Shown here in pieces: positions 38,029 to 49,300 of a DNA stretch of 64,000 nucleotides. This stretch comes from Argopecten irradians (lineage: Eukaryota > Mollusca > Bivalvia > Pectinida > Pectinidae). The translations under genes and the position numbers were made by a program. The DNA is taken from assembly GCF_041381155.1 (NCBI RefSeq), contig NC_091135.1, forward strand, positions 54,635,997-54,699,996, given 5' to 3'. How positions within the stretch are numbered: the first letter of the stretch is position 1; each line of letters starts with the position of its first letter. The notes under the pieces were generated by a model. That model was not told the DNA's origin and made no database searches. It saw only the letters and a program-made list of their open reading frames with translations.

Positions 38029-38156
38029 CAGGATTTACCTATAACTGGTCTGTAAGTGACTGTCCAAAAATGATCACATATAAACCAGGCAGCGGTCCAA
38101 AATCTTTATATAATCTGACTACAGGTCACTTATAGACCAGTTATGGGTACATCCTG
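38029..38156. repeat. Palindromic foldback element, ~128 bp
   Basis: CAGGATTTACCTATAACTGG at the left edge is the near-exact inverse of CCAGTTATGGGTACATCCTG at the right edge. Arms of about 35 bases (..TCTGTAAGTGACTGT / ACAGGTCACTTATAGA..). Confidence 0.7.
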
Positions 38157-41100
38157 TACATTTCATGAAATATAACACAAAAAGAACAGAAGGATGTACG
38201 CTAACTGTGCTTTAAGCCTATGTTACTCAACGGTTAAACATCCATTAGTAGACACGAACATCGTGAATGTACACATCGTTATTAGCATATTGGAGGCCAT
38301 TAAATGTATACAATAGACCTATCTATCTATTATATAAACTGTTTGTCAAAGTGTCTTCTGGAAATAGGCCATTTAAAAATAAACAAAAAGCCTACTTATG
38401 TATATTGTACATCGATATCACGACAGTTATTAAGCTTAATTCTTTTCGTTCCTCTGGACCTATTCTGATCAATTTCCATTCAGAACACCAGAAATTATAT
38501 TCTAATCTTGTATTGATCTACCTCCACTTTCAGTATATGAAAAACACCGAAAACTGTAGATTAGTCAAGATAATGGGACAATTCGAGGTCCGGAGAACCA
38601 TGTTTTAAATAAAGTTTAATCCAAGTTTGAAATTTGTTCTATTTAATTGCTAAATGCCAATATGTTCATACCATTGAAATAAATACTTCTTAGAAACCAA
38701 TAATATCCAAATACATGTATAAATGTAATCACGAATATCTAATATAGGCATTAAAATTAAAATAACTAGTTTGGTCTAGCAATGTTGAGAATTCGTATAT
38801 GGACTTGGGACTGGGAGGAATGTATAGCAAATCGTGCACGGACTGTAGAAAGGTCTAATAATGGTAGCATATATCGACCACTGCGTAATTTTAGGACCCA
38901 AATTAAATAGTATGTCTCTAACTGTGCTTCCTTACTTGTGAGTATACCTACTATCTCATATAACCGATTAATTTGACGACAATATCGAAAAGTTTTATCC
39001 AATACTCTCGATAAGTGAACGCCACATTTTCCGAGATTCGTGACGAGAATCAAAGTGATAGAGAAATGTATGGATATTAAGAGTCATTTTCTAATCGTGA
39101 CTTTCACTTTTAACACTCCCCTGAATGACAGGCGTTTTACTCAGGTGTTTACAATAGTTCCCCATTTAAAACATCTGAAATCGTCGATTATTAATGATAG
39201 TATATATTGGGCTTTCAGAGATGTTTGTATCAAATTATTTTATTTCTAATTGTGAGAAAATTCACAAAACCAATGTCTAACAATGGCAAAAATATCTTAC
39301 ATGAAGTATGCATGTTGTTATATTTAATCGGTTTCTTACTTTTGTCAGGTTAGGTTTCCTTAAACAGTCGATGTGTCCTGTTGGTTTGGTAATAATCGAT
39401 ATTTTTTCTCGTGGTGATAGTTGGAAAGTATTCTTTATTTATAGTGCTACCCCACTGAAGCATACACCCAACAGGTGTGCGTGGTTGTTAAACTCACTCT
39501 CAGGTATCATTACAAATTTGGATGCATTCAATAGATGCTTTGCTCTTTGCTGTAACGAAATTCCTTTATCTTGAATATAATTATCTACTTAATTAGACAG
39601 TTGGGCGATTTAAGCATATGGCCATCAAGTTTTTTAAAAGCTTTGAAATGAGCTTTCCTTTTAATCGATGAGTTATATTTAAAAGTTGTACATGTCAGAC
39701 TCCCCGACTTCTCAGTACAGAAACAAGACAAGCTTCTATTTTTTCTGACATTAAGGAAGATTTCGATGTCTGCTGTTAGGCATTTCAACAACAATGTGTA
39801 AAATGTAGAAACAACAACGAAAGCCGGGACAGTCAACAGCCCGGAAAAACCCGAACAAGACGAGAGTGCTCAACGAACGTCTAGCATATAGCGGTTACCA
39901 CTTACAGCTGAGTAAAGTATCACAGAGAAGATACCCCAGAGAGTTACTCTCACTGTCCTTGTTTCCACCCCTGGGCTAGCTCGTTGTAAAGCGAAGGCAG
40001 TTCAGAAAACACATGTAATTTGGTCCTTTGTTTGTTTGTTGGTCCTTTGATGTTCATCAAAGTCCTTTGATATTCATCAAAGGAATCGAATAACGGTACA
40101 CTGTGGTTGACTGTGTGGGTTTGAAGTTGGGTGTTGCTCTCTCTGTAGTCTTCAAAGGAAGCATTTGCAGGCCTGTGATAAGTCAGGGTTTTTTTTCTCT
40201 CTCTTGAACTGTCTTTCGTTTTACTATGAGATAGTCGAGGGGTGTATATAACTTCAGTGATAGTAACCCCTGGAGTATCGAGGATGCATATATAATAACA
40301 TAATGTAGAATGGGTGCTCTTCCAATTGAGCTACTTCTATAAATATCTGGTCACAATGGTGACCATAACCCCTGGATATTGTGAATGACATGATTGTGAC
40401 AGGTATGATATGTTATATTTTTAAGTGTGTCTTACCCCACCTTTGGTGGCGTCTGAGACTACTAATGACTTCTGGTATAAACTGCAGATGGTTGTACACC
40501 TGAATAAGACAAATTTTACGTGAATATCGATAAGAAACCAAACCTAAATTTATCAACAGCGTGCGTTGAAATGAAATGTTAAACTGGAGTGTACTAGAAA
40601 GAAATACAGAAAAAAAATGCAAAAATATAAGGTTTATACAGTATAAGGGAGATAATTCTTGGAACATTATCTAAGTGTCATCAAAGATGTATATGACATT
40701 TAATTTCAACGCATGTACATTTTATTCCTCTGGCAAATATAAATTCACTCTCGATATTTCAGAGGTTACTATTACAGATGTAATATTCACCCCTTGACAA
40801 TGTCAAAGCAAAATTGAAAGTTCTGTGTGAACAACAGATGAAATGGATAGTTTTGTCCTTTGGTGTACATAAAAAGGCCTTATATATGGCTTTGATGATG
40901 GGCGTCGTACTTTTTCCTTTTGAAATGCTTTCAGTTTTACTATGCCATAGGCTAAGCCAGGATGGATATGACGACAGTGATAGTAACCCCTAGATCGAAT
41001 ATTGAGGATGATTGGCTGAATTTTAGGTAATCTAACGCTAAGATTGATAATTGGTATATGGGGATTATGAGGTACAGTTGTATGTTGAATAACGTGGTAT

Positions 41101-41609
41101 AACTTTCGATAAGATTGGTTGTCTAAGATTGGTGGTAATTAATTGTAGGCCATGATTGAGTAATTGGTTGAAATTTTGATAGTTTTAGATATAAATGAAA
41201 ATTGATATGATACAGTTTTGAAATACATTGTTGTCATTGCAACAATGTTAAGGCCCTGATTGGTCTAAATTAGGATTATTGCTTATGTGATGTTGTAATT
41301 ATATTTCACATTTTCACGATTTCTTTATTCAATCTCAAATATTTCTTATCTACATAAGAGTGGAATCTTATTTTGTATCTTTTAAGATTAAGCTTATTGC
41401 TACCGTAAAGAAAAATATATTTCTTTTAAAAAATATTTTATTTTCTGATATTTGAAAAAAATAATGTAGAATAAATGTTGATTTTTAGTTCTAAAGCTTC
41501 ATGGACTATTGTCAACGATTTAGCCGAAGTACGCTTGAACTATCTTTTTACATGTATATAGCATAGATTTTCACTTCATGCAAGTAAGACGAAAAAGAGG
41601 TGTCGAGGT
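38157..41609. other. No gene seen; decayed repeat pieces
   Basis: TATAGTGCTACCCCACTGAAGC near 39441 (shown whole in the sequence, 22 bases) resembles the middle of the (CAAA)n-tailed repeat. GATAGTAACCCCTGGAGTAT near 40260 and GATAGTAACCCCTAGATCGA near 40979 head two diverged copies of one ~80 bp stretch. No exon recognised. Confidence 0.4.
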
Positions 41610-42084
41610 AACATGCAATCTTTTGTTAATCAGTTTGTTAACTTTACCTTAAGTGTTGCCCGATTTTGTGTTTTTAAAAGAAGGAATATTGTCATGTGCA
41701 ATGAAGGAAATGTGAAGGAAATGTGGATATTATCAATTTTTTTCAAATTCACGTTTAAACGTTTTGTTCGATATATTTTTCATTATTTTATAAGTACGCA
41801 TAAAAGAACTTTTTTCATAAAGTAATTTATCTCTTCAAATGACATTATCGTACTAGATGACTGTGATATTCAAATTATTTTTTTAAACTATTTACGAAGT
41901 TGTGAGTCCTATGATTATGTATTGCCTGTATTTACAGTATTAGTGCAGATGCTTCTATGATTATTTTTATTTGTTTGTTTTGTGAGGAACCTCGGGGGAC
42001 CCAACCCCCGGGGCCCTATTGACGGGAAAAATAAAATTATTTTTATCCTTAAAAAAAAAAAAAAAAAAAAAACATGCAATCTTT
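41610..42084 (+). mobile_element. Poly(A)-tailed retroposed insertion with 14 bp target duplication
   Basis: AACATGCAATCTTT at 41610-41623 is repeated exactly at 42071-42084. The ~447 bp between them ends in about 22 A (42049-42070), preceded by CGGGAAAAATAAAATTATTT. This is the signature of LINE-mediated retroposition of an RNA. The insert shows no recognisable protein; an open 70-codon stretch at its start (MQSFVNQF..) has no known domain. The disrupted target contains GCGGCCGCGGTTCGATACTC, which resembles a tRNA B box. Confidence 0.7.
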
Positions 42085-42630
42085 CTGTGCAAGCGGCCGC
42101 GGTTCGATACTCGCTGCCACTCAAATACTTTTTTGTTTGTTTGTTAATTTATTTATTGTAACGAAACGTTGATTTTTCATATAACTTATACAAATACAAC
42201 TCGTATGTATTTTTTTTTATTAATGTTTAACTTATATCATGTAATAAATAGATTTTTTAGCGAAATATTGTACCTGTTACATTCATTTGATGAACATTCT
42301 TAAACTTTCTTTTCTTTTTTTATTAAACTACCATGGATTAGTTACCAGTTCAATTATCAATAGTTCTATAATTTTAACTGTATATTAAAACAAAATAAAT
42401 CTTTCGTATCATATTCTAAAAAATTCATTAATCTAATATTTTTTTCTTTAAAACAGGACACCTTTTTAATTAAGTAAAGCTATCGTCATGACGTTTTGTT
42501 AACAAAATACTATTAGATATTAAAACTATTCACACACTCTGGTGAGGGCTACATGTACATTTAGCTATTACAACAAAATGTAGAGTTCTATATCTTAGGA
42601 TTTTATTGTTGACCGAAATATCAGTAAATT

Positions 42631-43335
42631 GTTACGGCACCTACTTAGTAGCGACTACGTGGGATGTTCTGGAAAGCATGACAGGACATCGCACGGTCTA
42701 TGCACGTGTTAAACTAGGTGATAAACTTATTAGTAAATTGTTACCGAATAGGTTTGGGTATGGTAGGGACTATGTGTAATGTTCTGGAAGGAATGACAAG
42801 ACATCGCGTAGTCCACACACCTGTTTAACTGTGCAGTATAGTTTGTGCAAAATATGCATACATGTATTACAGGCGGTTCTGTCCAGCCTCAACCAAGTCA
42901 AGTCAGAAAATCAAAACATTTCTATTTTGTTAAGCCTGCATCAGGCGCCGGTAAGGCTGTATTCTGAATTAAAATTAGTAAATTTTGACAGTTTATGATG
43001 AGCTGGGTAACCTTTGGGGCAAGCATTGTCCCAACGGCACGTGTACCAGTCACGTACCCAATCATTATAAATAAAGGGCCGCAATAGGCCACAGTCAGAC
43101 GGAAACTAGACGGACATTAGACGGGAATCAGACGGAGATTAGACTGAAGACTGAGACTGAGGTTTGAGACGGGGTACTTCCGCCTCACATACACCTTACA
43201 TCCACCTACGTCACCGCCTCCTCTAGGGCCACATATTAGAGAGAGAAAGAGAGAACTCTTGTCTACACTTCACATAGAATAAAAGCCGTCAACAAGCTTC
43301 TACCCTACTCCTTGTCGTCATTTCGACCGACACAG
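42631..43335 (+). mobile_element. Possible solo LTR fossil (Ty3/gypsy- or BEL-like, uncertain)
   Basis: Begins TGTTACGGCACC. It has a TATA-like ATTATAAATAAAGG near 43065, GA-rich transcribed-looking sequence, AATAAAAGCC near 43277, and ends near TCATTTCGACCGACACA. This order is typical of an LTR. There is a 109 bp internal tandem duplication (from 42623 and 42732). No internal coding region or second LTR is present, so if it is an LTR it is a solo, broken remnant. Age cannot be judged from one copy. Confidence 0.3.
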
Positions 43336-43344
43336 CCATCTGTG

Positions 43345-43402
43345 ACGACAAGGTCACGTCCTTACATGACCCTGGCTGTTAATAGGACGTAAAACTAAAC
43401 AA
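43345..43402 (+). mobile_element. (CAAA)n-tailed repeat, 3' end fragment
   Basis: GTCCTTACATGACCCTGGCT then GTTAATAGGACGTAAAACTAAACAAACC, the conserved 3' end of the family. It directly joins the LINE fragment at 43403 and the LTR-like sequence to the left. Confidence 0.65.
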
Positions 43403-43712
43403 ACCAAAATCCTGTCTAAAAAGATCTTCTAATTTGAGTTTAAATAGATTAGAATCAGATTTAAGAAACGATTCCAAATCATATATATAGCCCAAACTAC
43501 AATTGTTTAATTCCAATCTCGACTGAAAAATCCAGCTATGATTATTTTCTTCGATTTCTAATTTTCCTGATAATAGATAAAGAAACTCTTCTAAGTTCAA
43601 TATTTACCATAGCATTAGTAGTGTTTTTCTTCTGCTTTGTACCTTTTCAATGTCAGGAGCTTTATGAAATCCCCATATTTCACATCCATAATTCAAAACA
43701 CTACTAAATATA
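43403..43712 (-). mobile_element. Short LINE fragment (RT C-terminal region)
   Basis: Minus-strand reading of 43705-43640 gives SVLNYGCEIWGFHKAPDIEK, matching SYASAVWCGCKAPDIEK of the LINE at 3.3 kb. The open frame 43600-43379 continues the same type of protein out of frame. A 28 bp direct repeat (core AACACTACTAAATATAACG) occurs at about 43697 and 43772. It abuts a (CAAA)n-repeat 3' fragment at 43402. Confidence 0.65.
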
Positions 43713-43789
43713 ACGTAAGAATGTATTTGTCAAAGAAAACTAATAAAGAAACTTGAAACTTGATACTTCCAAAACACTACTAAATATAA

Positions 43790-44788
43790 CGTAAGAATTT
43801 ACTATTTCGATTAATTAGTTATAACAATTAATACTTACATGTATCTCATATATTAGGAAAACATGTACCATTGTCGCTCAAACAGCCTAATTAACAATGA
43901 TAAAACAGCATTGATAGTAATTAATGCAAATAACATCTAATTATATGTACCAGTTCTATAGAAAGACTATCAAGCATTATTATAATTAACAGAAGACACT
44001 ATTTTTAGAATTAAAATTGGAAATCATACATTATGTTTGTTTTCAAACAGCCGTATCTCTGCCATTTTGGATCAGATGAGCTTGAAACTTTTCATTATAT
44101 AAGGGGTTTAGTGGCCAAAGCTGACTGGACGTAATGCGCTACTACTGAGTTATCTGAATCCAATACTTCAGTGGTGACTATCACTGACGTTATATCTTCC
44201 CCTTACAATTGTAAGAAATCTTTGTATTATTATGTAATACACGTATTCTTATTCGTCATATCATTGTTACATAATAGCCCTCCCACTTTTTGGTTTTTAT
44301 TTTTGATATTGTAGAAGTTGTATCAATTTGTTTCATGTCTTGGCACAAAAGGAAAGCAGATAAAAAAACAATAAACAAATATTGATTTACTACTTTCACT
44401 TTTACAAGCATTATATGCGAAGACTATATTTATTTGCATGGTAAAGATGTGCGAAAATTATTGATAACAAACTTATCAAGGTAATATTGATAAAAAAACT
44501 TTGATATGGAGCTAGGCCACCCTGTATGACAAAACATGTCATTATATTACTCAGACCAAATTGTAAAGCTCTTCAACTTATACAATCACAAAGGCTTAAG
44601 GACTGCAGTACTTACAGTACAAATGCATTGCTTTTGAAAAGGTATTTCCCCGTATTTCTATTTAAAAACCGCATGTGCTATGAAATTATTCATTTAGCAT
44701 TATTTTACACCTTCTATAACATGCTAATTATTTGAAGCAATTAAAAAACTTTTAAACTTTTATCCAATCAAACCTTTTATAAATGGGT
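43790..44788. other. No gene seen
   Basis: AT-rich sequence between the LINE fragment and a full (CAAA)n-tailed repeat. No recognisable coding or repeat content. Confidence 0.45.
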
Positions 44789-44800
44789 ATAAAATAAAGA

Positions 44801-45336
44801 TTTTTTTGTTTGTTTGTTTGATTTATTAACGTCCTATTAACAGCTATGGTCATGTAAGGACGGCCTCCCATGTATGCGGTGTGTTGCGTGTATGTTGTGC
44901 GAGGTGAGTGTACTGGGAGACTGCGGTATGTTCGTGTTGTGTCTTCTTGTATAGTGGAACTGTTGCCCTTTTTATAGTGCTATATCACTGAAGCATGCCG
45001 CCGAAGACACCAAGCAACACATCCCACCCGGTCACATTATACTGACAGCGGGCGAACCAGTCGTCCCACTCCCTGTATGCTGAACGCTAAGCAGGAGCAG
45101 AAACTACCACTTTTATAGACTTTGGTGTGTCTCGGCCAGGGGACAGAACCCAGAGCCTTCCTCACATGGGCGAACGCTCAGCTCAAGGCCAAAAGTGAGG
45201 CGGTGCCAAGGGAGGCATCAGGAAAGATAAAGTCAGTTAGGAAGAAGAGAAAAGATAAGATCCTAAATTTAGTCGCCTTTTACGATCATGCAATAGGGGC
45301 AGCAGGTACAATTCTAACGCCCTACCTGCAGGGCCA
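44801..45336 (-). mobile_element. (CAAA)n-tailed SINE-like repeat, full copy
   Basis: A 536 bp copy with direct repeats ATAAAATAAAGA at 44789-44800 and 45337-45348 (12 bp). The target-duplication length differs from the nested copy (9 bp). This favours target-primed retroposition over a cut-and-paste element with fixed duplication length. The minus-strand 3' tail is (CAAA)n followed by A7. Confidence 0.85.
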
Positions 45337-45465
45337 ATAAAATAAAGAATGGTGAATCCTCTTTCGTTAGCATTGATAAAAAATACGTTCAAAACACGTA
45401 GGCTAGACTTTAAAAACAGCAACATTTCAAAGAAATCAGATCGGAGCGTGGGCGCCTGGACCACA

Positions 45466-45919
45466 CAGGTACTTGTAGACATGAGTATGTCTATATCATT
45501 ATTTTTATTTTTGTTAAAGAAAATTTGTTATGTAATAGTAATTTAAATATGTTAGAATTACCATGTTCCTTATGAGAAATGCTAACAACGATAATTACAA
45601 ACATATAATATATAAACGCACGTATCTCGGCCTGATAAATACTTTTATTTATTAGGCCGAGATACGTGTCTTTTTATATATGAAGCATATGTTTGTAATA
45701 TAATATATAAACGCACGTATCTCGGCCTGATAAATACTTTTATTTATTAGGCCGAGATACGTGTCTTTTTATATATGAAGCATATGTTTGTAATTATCGT
45801 TGTTAGCGTTTCACATATGGAACATGGTAATTCTAACATATGTAAATTACTATTTCATCACAAATTTTCTTTAAAAAAAATAATGTAGACACATTAATAT
45901 TCATGTCCACAAGTATCTG
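45466..45919. mobile_element. Foldback element, ~454 bp, long inverted arms with a duplicated inner hairpin
   Basis: The left arm (CAGGTACTTGTAGACATGAG.., GTTAGAATTACCATGTTCC) and right arm (GGAACATGGTAATTCTAAC.., ..CATGTCCACAAGTATCTG) are inverted copies over about 150 bases. The centre holds a perfect-looking hairpin (ACGTATCTCGGCCTGATAAA / TTTATTAGGCCGAGATACGT) present twice in tandem with 95 bp spacing (45616 and 45711). No coding capacity. Target duplication not visible. Confidence 0.8.
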
Positions 45920-46079
45920 TTAACCGTCATGACCCTCACCTTCGTTTTTTGTTGTTGTTTTTTTTTATTATTCCAAATGATTCACTATACATCTGTATAT
46001 ATTGTATATTTATATTCGATATTGAATAATGCCAAAAAAGAATATCGTAGGTTTTCAAGAACTGAATAAATTATTGGGG

Positions 46080-46084
46080 AAAAA
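46080..46084 (-). terminator. Pol III terminator of tRNA-Gly
   Basis: TTTTT on the tRNA strand, 7 bases past the discriminator base; a standard oligo-T Pol III stop. Confidence 0.7.
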
Positions 46085-46090
46085 TAAAGG

Positions 46091-46162
46091 TGCGTCGGCC
46101 GGGAGTCGAACCCGGATCGACTGCTTGGAAGGCAACCATGCTAACCGTTACACCACCGACGC
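46091..46162 (-). tRNA. tRNA-Gly (anticodon TCC)
   Basis: The reverse complement is a 72-base cloverleaf. The acceptor stem GCGTCGG pairs with CCGACGC and the discriminator is A. The anticodon stem-loop TTGCCTTCCAAGCAG places TCC in the anticodon. The T-arm is CCGGGTTCGACTCCCGG with a perfect B box. It is nearly identical to animal tRNA-Gly-TCC as I know it. No intron is seen. A run of five T on the transcribed strand (46084-46080) lies 7 bases past the end and would serve as the Pol III terminator. It is transcribed away from ARL2BP, whose ATG is about 220 bp off. Confidence 0.97.
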
Positions 46163-46380
46163 ATTGATTTCACTCAAGGTAAAAATAAATTATTAACATA
46201 ATTTATCAAAAAAGGTAATCGCAATAAATTTAAATATGTTCATGTTGAATAAAGTCAACCATTGATTTCATTGTATAATAGCTTTTTGCTTGTCTTTACT
46301 AATTTATATTATTTGTGAAACTGCTTGATCTTAATAAATATTTAACGACACCGGTGTCTTCACTTCCGCCGAATTCCAAC

Positions 46381-49300
46381 ATGGCATCCAATTTTGACGA
46401 TGACCAGGCGGGTAAGTTGTTTTTGTGTATTTATTGTTTTCTGAATTCATTTCGGCCATTTATTTTGTATGTCAACGTTACGTTGAGATATACAGAGATG
46501 CTATTTTGCAATTTGAAGATATGGTTATTCATTTGAAAGCTCGAAACATCTATAAGATAAGGTACATGTAACCTTGTTTTGACAAAAATTATCGTATGTG
46601 TCACATGGGTTGTCGTTACTGAATGTTTTTCCATAATAAGAAATTTGGTGATAATTCTATTCAGATGAAAAACTTCTATTAAATCAGATGGATTGATATT
46701 TAGCCTATTGTTAATAGTCTACCGTCTCACTTATTTATCCAACACAATGGTTTCCTTCAACAAAGTCGGGGGTGGTCTCAAAAGCTTATTTGATGTACTC
46801 GCGTGTAAACCTACTAATTAGTGCCATTTCCTGAATGGACTTGTTCTGACACGAGCTTACCTTAACTGGAATCAGTTCAAGTGGGTCTGTCAGTCGTGAA
46901 AACAAACAGTACCGGAGACAGAACTTGTTTACGAAATAATCAGGAGTTAGATTTTGGTAAAAAGACTGACTAGTCATCATGAGTGTCAGTGTTTGCTGTA
47001 AGTATGTCAAAAGAATATTTTAAGGTTTCTTGAATTTTGATTCATAATGAATGACGGCTTATTTTCAAATTAGGTACATGTGTGATTGATATGGTGACTT
47101 GTACATGTAAGTTTTAATTTCTCTGTGTAATCTGATTAAACTACAGATCCTTGTAATTATAAACACTCTGTTGATAATAAGTATGTTTTTTTTGTCTTTT
47201 TAATTAATCTTTCCAAATTTTTCTTTCTTTTATCTACTTATGAATATATATACATGTCATGATGTATATTGTGAAATGGGTTTGTCTAATCTAAATTTGT
47301 AGACTATAAATTAAAAAGATAATAACTGCTATATTAATTATTTGAAGGAATTTTAACTACCTTATAAACAATTTGTTGTAAAGGTTGGTTCTGTCACCCA
47401 GTGATTTTTTAGGTGCTTTTGGGGCTGAATAAAGGCACCTTCCCTTAGAGAAATAATTTTGTTAAAGGTTGGTTCTGTCACCCAGTGATTTTTTAGGTGC
47501 TTTTGGGGCTGAATAAAGGCACCTTCCCTTAGAGAAATAATTTTGTTATATTTTGCCAATTTTATGTAAATATTTTCCTAAATGAATAAAAAAAATCTTT
47601 GAAATGTACACTTTCAAGAACAATGTAATGTAGTATTCTCCCACTTGTAAAGGTACAGGCCCCTGAAATTATTGTAAGAAATCACTGTAAAGTCATCATG
47701 GCTTAGGTGACAGGCCTATAATGATGTTTTTTTTTACATGTTTACAATAAATATATATATATGAGCATAGCCTTTTTAAGGTCATACATTGTCTCCTGCG
47801 TGTGCAGTACATATCTACAGAGATCAGACATAAGTATTCAGACACGCCATATTTTACTATAATAATAATGATATTGTATTAACGCATTTTGACAAATTTT
47901 CAATTTTTATCATGATTTTGTTTTTAACCAGATTTTCTTGAAATTGTTCTTTATTTTCTTCAGATATGTTTGAATATTTCTATTGACTGTTTTTATTTGA
48001 AATAGATGATTACAATTTACAAACAGTGTAACAAAACTTTGACGTCCATTTGGTATTTGATCTTACTTCATAATTCCACTGGCCAGCAAAATTTGAAATG
48101 TAATTTTAAGATCCAACAACCTCTCTTGATAAAAACTATTGAAAATTATACAAAAATTATCTTATTTTTCAACATTAATATGAATTTAAGGAAAATTTTT
48201 GAAAAGCGAACCATGGTCAGTGAAAGTAAAAAAATCATTTTTTTAATGCATGGAATAGGATATAACATTAAAATATAACGTGTCCAAATACTTATGTCCA
48301 GTTTCCAGAAAGTTTAAGAAAACAGATTGTTTTATCAAATTAAATTGTTAAATTAAGCACTACATTATGTAAGATAGATATCGTTTTATCCCTTTCAAGG
48401 AACAGTTTCTAAGAACAATGTTGTACTTTCAGATGGTATAGAACCGATGGATTTTTCTTTCCATGAAGATGAAGATCTTGCTGTTTCTAAGTAAGTTTCA
48501 ATCGGACTATCAGGGCTGAACTATGTAGCTGTTTATCGGCAAATTTCTTGACAGAAATGCAGCTTAAATGCTTTTCCTTCACCTAAAAGCTATATCGATA
48601 AAACTTTAAGGTAATCAAATGCATCCCTCGAGCTCATACCAATTGGTTGTGTCTGAGAGCAATGAAACAAGAATATCAATTGACAAATAATGTAGACTTC
48701 CACGAAAAGAAAGTATGCGAATGGAATATCTAATTAATCATGATCACTTTAATTAACCTCTGACCAGGCATGAAACTCATTTCATTCTGTAAACCTGAAT
48801 ATCACTATATAATGTGTGCACCAAGACTGTGTATTTAAAGTTTGTATACACTCCTATGTGTTAATACAATAATTACAAAGAAGATAAGCATTTGCATTGC
48901 TCCAAATCGTCTGAGTAAAACATGATCCACATTTTGTTGTTTCAGTTCCAATGCTGTTGATACCAAATTTGATGAGACAATCGGACATGTAGAAGATATA
49001 ATTATGGGTAAGTCTGGCTATGGAAGCTGAATGATTTATCATGATAATATTCCATTTATTTTCACTATCACTGTCTGAACTTTTTTACAGCGCCGTTACA
49101 ATAAGCGTATATGTGACGGCCAGTCTAGTTGGTGGTTCCGTTGATTGGTAGCTAGTCAGTTTGCATGGTAGCTAGTCAGTTTGCCAACGACATTCAATAA
49201 GCTGTGTAAGCGCGGCTCTCATTGGCTGTCGCTTCAATGTAGGGGTGGAGCTAAACAGTCGGAAATGTCTGTCGGCGATTACCAAGATCAGAAACATGTA

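Noticed and set aside
47362-47559. Repeated peptide KIISLREGAFIQPQKHL on the minus strand
   Set aside because: Created by an in-frame 84 bp duplication inside an intron.
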